The translations under genes were made by a program, and so were the position numbers. Positions 25,831-34,205 of a stretch of DNA of 64,000 nucleotides are shown one piece after another (within the stretch, counting starts at the first letter, position 1; each line of letters starts with the position of its first letter). The stretch covers positions 186,001 to 250,000 of the forward strand of contig NZ_JACVWU010000010.1 of assembly GCF_014596915.1 (NCBI RefSeq). The letters are read 5' to 3'. Under the pieces are notes generated by a model, which saw nothing but the letters and a program-made list of their open reading frames with translations, did not search any database and was not told the DNA's origin. Source of the stretch: Streptomyces sp. TRM68416 (GTDB lineage Bacteria > Actinomycetota > Actinomycetes > Streptomycetales > Streptomycetaceae).

Positions 25831-26533
25831 GTGAGCACCGTGGACGATCAGAGCCCGGACGCGGTCATGAGTGAGCGGCGGCGGCTGTTGCGTCTCGCCC
25901 ATCGGCTGCTGGGTTCCCTCGCCGAGGCGGAGGATGCCGTTCAGGAGCCGTACGCACGCTGGTACGCGCTGTCGCGCGAGCGGCAGGAGGCCATCGACGT
26001 CCCCGGGGCCCGGCTGACGTAGGTCGCGGGCCGTATCTGCCTGGACCTGTTCGGATCCGAGATCGTCGGCCGCACCCCCGCGGCCTGCCGTCAGCCGGCC
26101 TCCTCCGCCCGGCGCCGCATCCGGGCGGCCGGGCGGAGGCCCGCGCCCCCGACCGCCCGGCAGGCCGGCCGCCCGGCAGGCCGGCATCGTCAGGGACTTC
26201 GAGCAGGCGTGGCAGGCCCAGGGCATCGGTGCCCTCATCGGCCTCCTCGACCCCGACGCCACGGTGACCGCCGACGGTGGCGGCCGCACGCAGGCCTCAC
26301 CGCGTCCCGTCGAGGGCGGCGAGCGGATCGCGCACCACCCGAGCGACCTCTTCGCCCGGGCGTCCGGCGCCCTCACCGTCGTGGAGCGCACGGTCAACGG
26401 CAGGCCCGGCCTGGTCGCGCTCCAGGACGGCCGTACGGTGGCGGTGTACGCGTTCGACATCGCGGGTGATCGGATCACCCGCATCCGGGCCGTGCTCAAC
26501 ACCGAGAAACTCCGGCCCTGGACCAGGGGCTGA
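25831..26533 (+). pseudogene. Broken SigJ-type ECF sigma factor gene with internal deletion
   Basis: From GTG 25831 (GGGGAG upstream) the frame gives SERRRLLRLAHRLLGSLAEA and EDAVQEPYARWYALSRERQE, sigma region 2 of the SigJ/ECF41 group. It is cut by an in-frame TAG at 26020-26022, after which GRICLDLFGS still continues the family sequence. All of region 4 is missing. From about 26190, in another frame, the C-terminal SnoaL-like domain appears: DFEQAWQAQGIGALIGLLD, PVEGGERIA, LTVVERTVNGRPGLVALQDG and AVLNTEKLRPW, ending at 26533. So about 200-250 bp were lost. A 16-bp tandem repeat (GCCCGGCAGGCCGGCC) lies close to the junction. No functional protein can result. Confidence 0.85.
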
Positions 26534-26591
26534 AAGCAGGCAGAATCGTCGGCCGAGGCCATCGCCTACCGAACGGGGACGGGACACCGCC

Positions 26592-29189
26592 ATGACCGAC
26601 CAGCACGTGCGGGATCTTCAGGACATCGACGAGACGCAGATCGCGACCGTAGGGGGCAAGGCGGCGCACTTGGCCGCGCTGTGCCGGATCGACGGCGTGC
26701 ACGTGCCGGAGGGCTTCTGTGTGACGACGGACGCCTTCCGTCGGATCATGGCGCAGGCGCCGGACGCCGAGCGTCTGCTGGACCGACTGTCGTCCGTGGG
26801 TCCGGACGACCGGGAGGGCATCCGCACGCTCAGCGCGCAGATGCGCCGGACCATCGAAGGGATCCCCGTCCCCGACGACCTCGCGACGGCGATCACCCGC
26901 GCGCTCGCGCGGCTCGGTGACCGGGCCGCCTACGCCGTCCGGTCCAGCGCGACGGCGGAGGATCTGCCGACGGCCTCCTTCGCGGGCCAGCAGGACACAT
27001 ACCTGAACGTCATGGGACCGGAGGCGATCCTCCGGCACGTCAGGCTGTGCTGGGCCTCGCTGTTCACCGAGCGGGCGGTGACCTACCGTCAGCGCAACGG
27101 CATCGGCCACCGTACGGTCCGCATGGCCGTGGTCGTGCAGCGGATGGTCGTACCGCGGGCGTCCGGCGTGCTGTTCACCGCCGACCCCGTCTCGGGCAAC
27201 CGGAAGGTCGCCACCGTGGACGCCGGCTTCGGCCTCGGCGAGGCCCTGGTCGCCGGTCTGGTGAACCCGGACGTCTTCAAGGTGCGGGACGGCGAGATCG
27301 TCACCCGGACGATCGCCGCCAAGCAGCGCGCCGTCGAGGCCCTGCCGACGGGCGGCACGCGCGAGGTGGCGATCGACGCGGAGCGGCAGGAGCAGCCGGC
27401 GCTGACGGATGCTCAGGTCGTGGAGCTCGTGCGGCTGGGCCGGCGGATCGAGGCGCGCTTCGGCCGGCCGCAGGACATCGAGTGGTGCCTGGCCGAGGAC
27501 GGGTTCCGGATCGTGCAGAGCAGGCCGATCACGACACTGTTCCCCGTCCCCGAGACCGGCGACCAGGACAATCACGTCTACGTCTCCGTCGGCCACCAGC
27601 AGATGATGACCGACCCCATGAAGCCCCTGGGCCTCTCCCTGTGGCGGCTGACGGCCATGGCGCCGATGCACGAGGCGGGCGGCAGGCTGTTCGTCGACGT
27701 CACCCAGCGCCTGGCCTCGCCCGCGAGCCGCGCCGCCCTCCTGGAGCTCATGGGGCGAGGCGATCCGCTGGTCAGGGACGCGCTGGAGACCGTGCTCGAC
27801 CGTGACGGCTTCGTCCCGACGCTCCCGGGCACGGCCCCCGCCGGGCCACCGGCCGGGAGCCCGCCCGCCCCGGTCGAGGCCGATCCGGCCGTCGTCACCG
27901 AGCTGATCGAGCGCAGCCGCGCCTCCCTCGCCGCCCTGGAACGCGACATCCGCGCGCAGAGCGGACCGGCGCTGTTCGACTTCCTCTCCCAGGCCTTCGA
28001 GGAGCACAAGCGGATCCTCGGCGACCCGCTGAGCATGCAGGCGATCATGGCGGGGATGGAGGCCACCTGGTGGCTCAACGACAAGCTGCGGGAGTGGCTG
28101 GGCGAGAAGAACGCCGCCGACACGCTCACGCTGTCCGCCCCCGGCAATGTGACCTCGGAGATGGGTCTTGCCCTCCTCGACGTCGCGGACGTGATCCGCC
28201 CGTGGCCGGAGGTGGTGGCGTTCCTGCAGGACGTGACGGACGACGGCTTCCTGGAGGAGCTGCCGAAGCTGCCGGGCGGGGCCGAGGCGCGTGACGCCAT
28301 CGAGGCCTACCTGGACCGGTACGGCATGCGCTGCGTCGGCGAGATCGACATCACGCGGCCGCGCTGGCGCGAGCGCCCCAGCACGCTCGTGCCCGTGATC
28401 CTCGACAACGTCAGGAACTTCGAACCGGGCGCCGCACAGCGGCGCTTCGAGGAAGGCCGGCAGAAGGCGCGGCAGAAGGAACAGGACGTACTCGCCCGCT
28501 TGCGGGCCCTGCCGGACGGGGAGCGCAAGGCTGACGAGACCAAGCGGATGATCGACCGGGTCAGGACCTTCATCGGGTACCGGGAGTACCCGAAGTACGG
28601 CATCGTCAGCCGCTCCTTCGTGTACAAGCAGGCCCTGCTGGCGGAGGCCGAACGCCTCGTGCGGGCCGGCGTTCTCGCCGAAGCGGAGGACATCTACTAC
28701 CTGACGTTCCAGGAACTCCGCGACGTCGCCCGCACGCACCGGGCGGACCACCGCCTCATCCAGCGGCGCAAGGACGCCTTCCGCACGTACCACGCCCTCA
28801 CCCCGCCCCGGGTCCTCACCTCGGACGGCGAGGCGCTCACCGGCGCGTACCGGCGCGACGACGTGCCGGCCGGCGCCCTGACCGGTGTCCCCGTCTCCGC
28901 GGGGACCGTCGAGGGGAGGGCCCGCGTCATCCTGGACATGGCGGACGCCGAGCTCGAAGCGGGCGACATCCTGGTCACCCCCTTCACCGACCCCAGCTGG
29001 TCACCCCTGTTCGTCGGCATCGCGGGCCTGGTGACAGAGGTCGGCGGCCTCATGACCCACGGCGCGGTGATCGCCCGCGAGTACGGCCTGCCGGCCGTCG
29101 TGGGCGTGGCCCGGGCCACCCGCCTCATCCGGGACGGCCAGCGCATCCGCGTGCACGGAACCGAGGGCTACGTCGAACTCCTGCCCTGA
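26592..29189 (+). CDS. rph: Rifampin phosphotransferase (rifamycin-inactivating)
   Basis: An 865-aa protein from ATG 26592 with the three-domain layout and length of Rph. The ATP-grasp domain has VGGKAAHLAALCRIDGVHVP, YAVRSSATAEDLPTASFAGQ, GVLFTADPVSGNRK and IEWCLAEDGFRIVQSRPITT. A central rifamycin-binding region has MTDPMKPLGLSLWRL and METWW-like MEATWWLNDKL. The C-terminal swivelling phosphohistidine domain has EVGGLMTHGAVIAREYGLPA with catalytic H823. The enzyme phosphorylates the C21 hydroxyl of rifamycins using the beta-phosphate of ATP, giving AMP and Pi. The open frame extends upstream but into the sigma-factor remnant. I see no clear 19-bp rifamycin-associated element in the 58 bp before the start. 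Plain PEP synthase is excluded by the domain order. Confidence 0.93.
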   Translation: MTDQHVRDLQDIDETQIATVGGKAAHLAALCRIDGVHVPEGFCVTTDAFRRIMAQAPDAERLLDRLSSVGPDDREGIRTLSAQMRRTIEGIPVPDDLATAITRALARLGDRAAYAVRSSATAEDLPTASFAGQQDTYLNVMGPEAILRHVRLCWASLFTERAVTYRQRNGIGHRTVRMAVVVQRMVVPRASGVLFTADPVSGNRKVATVDAGFGLGEALVAGLVNPDVFKVRDGEIVTRTIAAKQRAVEALPTGGTREVAIDAERQEQPALTDAQVVELVRLGRRIEARFGRPQDIEWCLAEDGFRIVQSRPITTLFPVPETGDQDNHVYVSVGHQQMMTDPMKPLGLSLWRLTAMAPMHEAGGRLFVDVTQRLASPASRAALLELMGRGDPLVRDALETVLDRDGFVPTLPGTAPAGPPAGSPPAPVEADPAVVTELIERSRASLAALERDIRAQSGPALFDFLSQAFEEHKRILGDPLSMQAIMAGMEATWWLNDKLREWLGEKNAADTLTLSAPGNVTSEMGLALLDVADVIRPWPEVVAFLQDVTDDGFLEELPKLPGGAEARDAIEAYLDRYGMRCVGEIDITRPRWRERPSTLVPVILDNVRNFEPGAAQRRFEEGRQKARQKEQDVLARLRALPDGERKADETKRMIDRVRTFIGYREYPKYGIVSRSFVYKQALLAEAERLVRAGVLAEAEDIYYLTFQELRDVARTHRADHRLIQRRKDAFRTYHALTPPRVLTSDGEALTGAYRRDDVPAGALTGVPVSAGTVEGRARVILDMADAELEAGDILVTPFTDPSWSPLFVGIAGLVTEVGGLMTHGAVIAREYGLPAVVGVARATRLIRDGQRIRVHGTEGYVELLP

Positions 29190-29220
29190 CCGACGAGGAA
29201 CTCCTGCCCTGACCGACGAT
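29175..29220. repeat. Tandem duplication of the rph stop-codon region
   Basis: Two 23-bp copies differing in the last base (GAACTCCTGCCCTGACCGAC plus GAG or GAT) lie head to tail at 29175-29197 and 29198-29220. The first carries the stop of rph. This marks a recent slippage at the left border of the conflict-type cassette. The following 254 bp to the TTG start at 29475 are relatively AT-rich for this genome and show no conserved gene. Confidence 0.9.
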
Positions 29221-29474
29221 CAGCAACCGGCGAGAAAGCACAGTCGCACTTTTCGCTGTTCCCGCAGGAGAAGGACGTCGAAGTCGAGGAGGGGGGCCGG
29301 AGCGGGACCGTGGCTTGACGCCGATGTGCGTTGACGGAATCGATCAGCCATTGGATCATCGCTCCGAGGCGGCCGGGCTGGAGTGGCCCTTTCATCCTCA
29401 TCGGGCGCCGGGCGAAATCGCCGGTGGGAGCTGTGGGGGCGAATCGCAGGTCCCGTGGGAGTGAGGGGGGTTCG

Positions 29475-31187
29475 TTGGCGGGCGCGAGCAGTCGGCGGCA
29501 CACCGTGGTCGTGCTCACTGCGTTACAGCTGGAGTACGAGGCGGTGCGCCACCACCTGAAGGGCGTCCGCGAGGTCGAGTTGCCACGAGGCACCCTCCTC
29601 GACGTCGGCCGGGTTCCCGGCCTCGACTGGCAAGTGGCCCTGGCGGAGACGGGGCCCACCAACACCCGTGCCGCACTCGTCGCGCAGACCGCAATCGAGC
29701 ACTTCGACGCGGAGGCGGTGCTCTTCGTCGGCGTAGCCGGTGCGCTCAAGGACGATGTTCACCTCGGGGACGTCGTCGTCGCCAGAAAGATCTACGGCTA
29801 TCACGGCGGCCGCGAGAGCGTGGACGGGTTCAGCTCCCGGCCCGACGCCTGGGAATCGGCGTTCGACATCGACCAGTTGGTCCGCTCCGCTCGCCGCAAC
29901 GAGCCCTGGATCTTTCTGCCCCCGGAACAACGGCCTGTCGCGCCGCCCCGGGTTCACTTCGAACCGATCGCCTCGGGCGATGTGCTGATCGGCTCCCGCG
30001 ACTCCGAGACCGCCCGCCGGATCCGCAGCCACTACAACGACGCGGTGGCCGTCGACATGGAGAGCCACGGAGTCGCCCACGCAGCCAGGATGCACCGCAC
30101 AGTGCGGATGCTCGCTGTGCGCGGCATCAGCGACTTCGCCGACTCGGGCAAGGCGGCATCCGACGCCTCGGGCTCCCAGCAGACGGCGTCACGGCACGCC
30201 GCCGCCTTCGCGCTGCGGGTGCTGCGCGACCTACGGCCCACCGGGCGACCGCGCAGGGAGCAGCCCGAACGGCCCGCGGTCGTGGTGGTGTCCGGACCCG
30301 ATCGCGACTCCGGCTCCGCGGCCTGGACCGGCCGGCCCGTCGTCAAGGTCGAGGAACAGGAGTACCTGCTGTACGAAGGTCCTGGGGATCTCCTCCACGA
30401 GTCGCGCGACGGCGAGGTGGTGCGGCGTCAGGCGGTGGCACGTGTGGCGTCCGACCGGACGTCCCGCGGCTCCTACGTCTGGCTGCGCCAGGTCGACCGG
30501 GAACGGCCCCTGCCCGGCTCGGCCTTCGACCCGTTGGCCGCGCTCGAACAGGAGGCCAGGTTGTGCCGCGACCTCCGCGGCCCCGACGTCGTACAACTGA
30601 CCCGCCACGGGAACACCGCCACCCTTGCCCTGACCTGGCCGGCCGACCCGAAGCTCGGCCATCCCCGGGGAACCCTCCACGATGTGCTGCCCGAACCCCC
30701 CTCGCGGCTCGACCTGCTGCGACTGCGGTCGGTCGTGAAGGGGGTCGCCGAAGTGGCCGAAGTCCTCGAACGGCTGCACGGCAACGGGTTCTCGCACCGG
30801 GCGCTCCGGCCGACCGCGATCGTCATGCACCGGCCGCGCATGGTGCTGCGCGACTTGGGCCTCGCCACCGTGCCGCCACGCCAGGGCGAGAACGCCGGGC
30901 CCTATCAGGCCCCCGAGCAGCGGCACGGCTCCGCGGACCGCCCCGGACCCGCCACCGACGTCTACCAGGTGGGCGCTCTGCTGCATCGTTCGCTGACCGG
31001 CCGACCACCCGTTCCCGGACTGCCCGCCTACCGCGCTTCCGCCCCCGTTCCGGCCGGTCTGGCCCACGCGGTCGCCGGTGCACTGCGGCAGGACCCGGCC
31101 GAGCGTCCAGGCGTCCGTGCCCTCCGCCTCGCCCTGCTCGCCGCTGTCCGCGAACTGTCGGTCGTCCCGGCACCGTCCCAGCGCTGA
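29475..31187 (+). CDS. Nucleoside phosphorylase (MTAN/PNP) domain fused to a pseudokinase domain
   Basis: I place the start at TTG 29475 because GAGGGGGG lies 6 nt upstream; an ATG at 29331 adds 48 non-conserved residues. The protein is 570 aa. Residues ~10-235 form an MTAN/PNP-superfamily domain: VVVLTALQLEYEAV, VLFVGVAGALKDDVHLGDVV, VAVDMESHGVA (M195, E196) and VRGISDFAD with the catalytic Asp at 220. Residues ~290-565 are a kinase-like domain: SHRALRPTAIVM where HRD is HRA (A443, catalytic Asp lost), DLG (D460) for DFG, and YQAPEQR for APE. So the kinase part is predicted inactive and may bind ligand. PNP-family enzymes in phage defence cleave ATP or other nucleotides. It heads a cassette with a helicase 9 nt downstream. 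Confidence 0.82.
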   Translation: MAGASSRRHTVVVLTALQLEYEAVRHHLKGVREVELPRGTLLDVGRVPGLDWQVALAETGPTNTRAALVAQTAIEHFDAEAVLFVGVAGALKDDVHLGDVVVARKIYGYHGGRESVDGFSSRPDAWESAFDIDQLVRSARRNEPWIFLPPEQRPVAPPRVHFEPIASGDVLIGSRDSETARRIRSHYNDAVAVDMESHGVAHAARMHRTVRMLAVRGISDFADSGKAASDASGSQQTASRHAAAFALRVLRDLRPTGRPRREQPERPAVVVVSGPDRDSGSAAWTGRPVVKVEEQEYLLYEGPGDLLHESRDGEVVRRQAVARVASDRTSRGSYVWLRQVDRERPLPGSAFDPLAALEQEARLCRDLRGPDVVQLTRHGNTATLALTWPADPKLGHPRGTLHDVLPEPPSRLDLLRLRSVVKGVAEVAEVLERLHGNGFSHRALRPTAIVMHRPRMVLRDLGLATVPPRQGENAGPYQAPEQRHGSADRPGPATDVYQVGALLHRSLTGRPPVPGLPAYRASAPVPAGLAHAVAGALRQDPAERPGVRALRLALLAAVRELSVVPAPSQR

Positions 31188-31196
31188 GGATCATCG

Positions 31197-34100
31197 ATGC
31201 CTGTCACCACCGTCGACCTGCGCGCTCCGCTGGTGCTCGTCCCGGGAATCGCGCTGGACGAGCAGCTCCGCACCAAGATCGAGTCCAGCGCCGGGCTGCC
31301 GTCCGACGTCTCACAGATCGTCCACGATCTGAACCAGCTCAAGGGCGGCGCCGCCGTACGCCTCGACCCTGGCAACAGCCGATTCAAACCGTCCTTGCTG
31401 GTGCACACCCATACCTACCGGCTGCGCCTGGAGACGACGAATCGAGGCACGGGCTACTTCGTCAAGCACATCGACCCGCTGCGCTTCGCCGACCGCGCGC
31501 GCCTCGCTCGGTCCTGTCTCCTTCTGCGCCCACCCGCCTGGCGGATGGTGCTCGAACTGAGGGCGGTGCCCGAGGGCTCGGACGCCCAGTGGCAGAGCAT
31601 CGAACAGGCCTGGGAGAGCCTCGGTCAAGCGCAGACGCAGCAGCGAGGGACCCCCTCCGTCAGCGAAGCGCAATCGGAGTTCCTCGACACCGTGGACCGG
31701 CTGATCGACGCGACCGAGGAGATCACCACCAGGGAGGACCGCAGTGCCGCGCCCTTCCCCTATCAGCGCCTGACGGCCACCGGCGGCAAGCGCCGGAGCA
31801 GCACTCCGCAGGCCGCGTACGAATTCCAGGTCGTCGGCCCCGAGTTGCCGCCGATGGGTGCCTTCGTCCGGATTCAGGGTGGCATGGAGACGCGCGGCAA
31901 GGTGAAGCGTGTCTCGGGGCAAGGCGTCACGGTGCACTTCGACGAACCCGTGTCGTGGGATCGGCTGCCCGCGCGCGGCGCCCTGGAACTCGTACCCGGC
32001 TCGGTGGTCTTCAACAAACAGCGGCAGGCGGTGGCGAGTCTGCGCGCGCAGGACACGCCGAGCCCGGGCCTGCTGTCGGCGCTGGTCGAGCATCGGGTGC
32101 GTACGATCCCGGCCACGGAGGTGCGGCCGCACGAGGAGCTCGATCCCGAACAACTCGCCGCGTTCCGCAAGGCGTTGGCCACTGAGGATCTCCTTGTGGT
32201 GCTCGGGCCGCCCGGCACCGGCAAGACCCGGACCATCACCGAGATCGCCCACACCACCGCGATCACGGCGGCCGCCAACGGCGGCCGGGTCCTCGTCACC
32301 TCCCACACCAATCGCGCCGTGGACAACGTGCTCGCCCGCCTGCCACGGGATCTCGTGGTGATTCGGGTCGGAGACGAGAGCAAGGTCCACGCCGACGTGA
32401 AGCCGCTGCTCCTGGAGGAACAGTCGGAGAACCTCAGCGAGGGAATCCGACACACCATGGTCGCGCGCGAGCAGGCCTACCGGGACGCCGCGGCCGCCGC
32501 ACCGTGGACGGCGGAACTCGCCGCCCTGCTCGGCCAGGTCGACGACCTCGTCCAGAGCGAGAAGGCCGCGGCCCTGCGCCTCGAAAACGCGATCCGAGCG
32601 GCCGGCGCGGCGGCCCGGGAGTGGCTGGCGGAGCTTCGACGCGAGGAGAACGAGCGGGAGTCAGCGCGGCTGCGGCTCACCGAGCAGGCGGCTCAGCTCC
32701 AGTCGAAGGTGCAATCCGAACGGCAGCGTTCCCACGCTTGGTTGACCGGACGGATGCACCGTTCCAGGGCCCGCCGCGGGGAAGAGGAACTCACCACGGT
32801 GCGGCACGAGATCCAGCGGCTTGAGGCACTGGGTCCCGAGCTGCGCCGCCAAGCGGAGGCGGCCGGCGCCGAGGTGGACCGCGCGGTCCGGGAGGACCCT
32901 GCCGTCAACGCGTCCCTGGCTGCCCGTCAGGCCGCGGAGGGGCAGCTCGGCAAGGCCCTTCAGTCCGCCTACGAGACCGCCGACATGGCTGTCAGCGCGC
33001 TCAGCGCGGTCCTGCCGGGTGTGTCCGGGCCCGCACGGCTGTCGGACCCGGCCGATGCCACGCATGCCCTGCACGCTCTGCACCGGCAGTTGGAGGCATG
33101 GCTGCCGCTCGTCTCCGAACGCCAGAAGCTCACCCAGCAATGGCGGGCGGCCATCGCCCAGGACCCGGGACAGCTGGTGCCCGAACTCGTCCGCTACGCC
33201 CAGGTGGTCGGTGCCACGTGCATCGGGGCCGCTTCCCGTGCCGAACTGTCCGACGTCGACTTCGACTTGGGGATCCTCGACGAGGCCGGCCAGGTCGGCG
33301 TCCCGGACGCGTTGGTGCCGTTGACCCGGGTCCGCCGCGGTGTCCTCGTCGGCGACGACCGGCAACTGCCGCCCTTCAGCGACTCCGAGGTGGCCGACTG
33401 GGCCCAGGGCCAGGGCGACCCTGAACTGCTCCGCCTGACGTCACAGAGCGCCTTGGAGCTGCTGCGGGCCGGGCTGCCCTCCTCCCACATCGTCCAGCTG
33501 GCCCGGCAGCGCCGGATGCCGGCCGAGATCGCCGACTTCATCTCGGCCTCCTTCTACCGGGGAGAACTGCTCACCGAGAAGGAGCACCGGCACACCGACC
33601 CGTTGTTCGCCAGCCCGATGGCCTTTGTCGACACCGCGGCGCTGCCCGGCGGCCAACGTCGCGAGACGGCCGGACGGCGGGCTGAGCGCCGAGGCCGCAA
33701 GGGCGTCCTCAACACGTGCGAGGCGCGCCTCCTGGCCCGCCTCGCCGCCTTCTACCACCGGCGGGGTTCCGAGTGGGTGGTGATCGTCCCCTACCTCGCG
33801 CAGCGCCTGGAGGTCGTGCGGCACCTCACCCCCTTGATCGGCGACTCACAGCTCGCCGACGCCTCGGTCGGCAGCGTCGACTCCTACCAGGGCGGAGAGC
33901 GCGAGGTCGTCCTGTACGGCTTCACGCGCAGCAACCCCGAGGGCCGGATCGGCTTCCTCAAGGAGCTGCGGCGCGCCAACGTCGCCTTCACCCGCGCCAA
34001 GAGCCAGTTGGTGATGACGGGTGATCTGAGCACCCTGCTCCGCGCGGACGACCCCGGGTTCCGCGCTCTGGCCGACGATCTTCACCGGCATCTGCTCGAC

Positions 34101-34205
34101 CGCGGCGACCTGGTGGACTACCAGGACGTCATGGCGGCGCTCGACGAAGCCGCCCCGAGCTCGGACGAAGATGCCGGCCTGCCCCCGACGGGAGGCCGAC
34201 CGTGA
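31197..34205 (+). CDS. Superfamily 1 helicase with coiled-coil insert, conflict-system type
   Basis: A 1002-aa protein, ATG at 31197 with GAGG upstream. Residues 1-320 are a family-specific N-terminal region with a small beta-barrel-like segment (FVRIQGGMETRGKVKRVSGQ). The helicase core has Walker A GPPGTGKT (337-344), motif Ia VLVTSHTNRAVDNVL, Walker B ILDEAGQ (D695, E696), motif III VGDDRQLPPF, motif V VGSVDSYQGGEREVVLYGFT and motif VI NVAFTRAKSQLVMTGD. Between motifs Ia and II lies a charged coiled coil (about 430-600). This is the AAA_11/AAA_12 (Upf1/Dna2-like) branch. The stop overlaps the next start (GTGA). Helicases of this type recur in prokaryotic defence cassettes; the substrate here is unknown. 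Confidence 0.88.
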   Translation: MPVTTVDLRAPLVLVPGIALDEQLRTKIESSAGLPSDVSQIVHDLNQLKGGAAVRLDPGNSRFKPSLLVHTHTYRLRLETTNRGTGYFVKHIDPLRFADRARLARSCLLLRPPAWRMVLELRAVPEGSDAQWQSIEQAWESLGQAQTQQRGTPSVSEAQSEFLDTVDRLIDATEEITTREDRSAAPFPYQRLTATGGKRRSSTPQAAYEFQVVGPELPPMGAFVRIQGGMETRGKVKRVSGQGVTVHFDEPVSWDRLPARGALELVPGSVVFNKQRQAVASLRAQDTPSPGLLSALVEHRVRTIPATEVRPHEELDPEQLAAFRKALATEDLLVVLGPPGTGKTRTITEIAHTTAITAAANGGRVLVTSHTNRAVDNVLARLPRDLVVIRVGDESKVHADVKPLLLEEQSENLSEGIRHTMVAREQAYRDAAAAAPWTAELAALLGQVDDLVQSEKAAALRLENAIRAAGAAAREWLAELRREENERESARLRLTEQAAQLQSKVQSERQRSHAWLTGRMHRSRARRGEEELTTVRHEIQRLEALGPELRRQAEAAGAEVDRAVREDPAVNASLAARQAAEGQLGKALQSAYETADMAVSALSAVLPGVSGPARLSDPADATHALHALHRQLEAWLPLVSERQKLTQQWRAAIAQDPGQLVPELVRYAQVVGATCIGAASRAELSDVDFDLGILDEAGQVGVPDALVPLTRVRRGVLVGDDRQLPPFSDSEVADWAQGQGDPELLRLTSQSALELLRAGLPSSHIVQLARQRRMPAEIADFISASFYRGELLTEKEHRHTDPLFASPMAFVDTAALPGGQRRETAGRRAERRGRKGVLNTCEARLLARLAAFYHRRGSEWVVIVPYLAQRLEVVRHLTPLIGDSQLADASVGSVDSYQGGEREVVLYGFTRSNPEGRIGFLKELRRANVAFTRAKSQLVMTGDLSTLLRADDPGFRALADDLHRHLLDRGDLVDYQDVMAALDEAAPSSDEDAGLPPTGGRP

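Noticed and set aside
26592-29189. Phosphoenolpyruvate synthase or pyruvate phosphate dikinase
   Set aside because: Domain order (ATP-grasp, helical drug-binding domain, C-terminal His domain) and the lack of a C-terminal PEP-binding TIM barrel match rifampin phosphotransferase.
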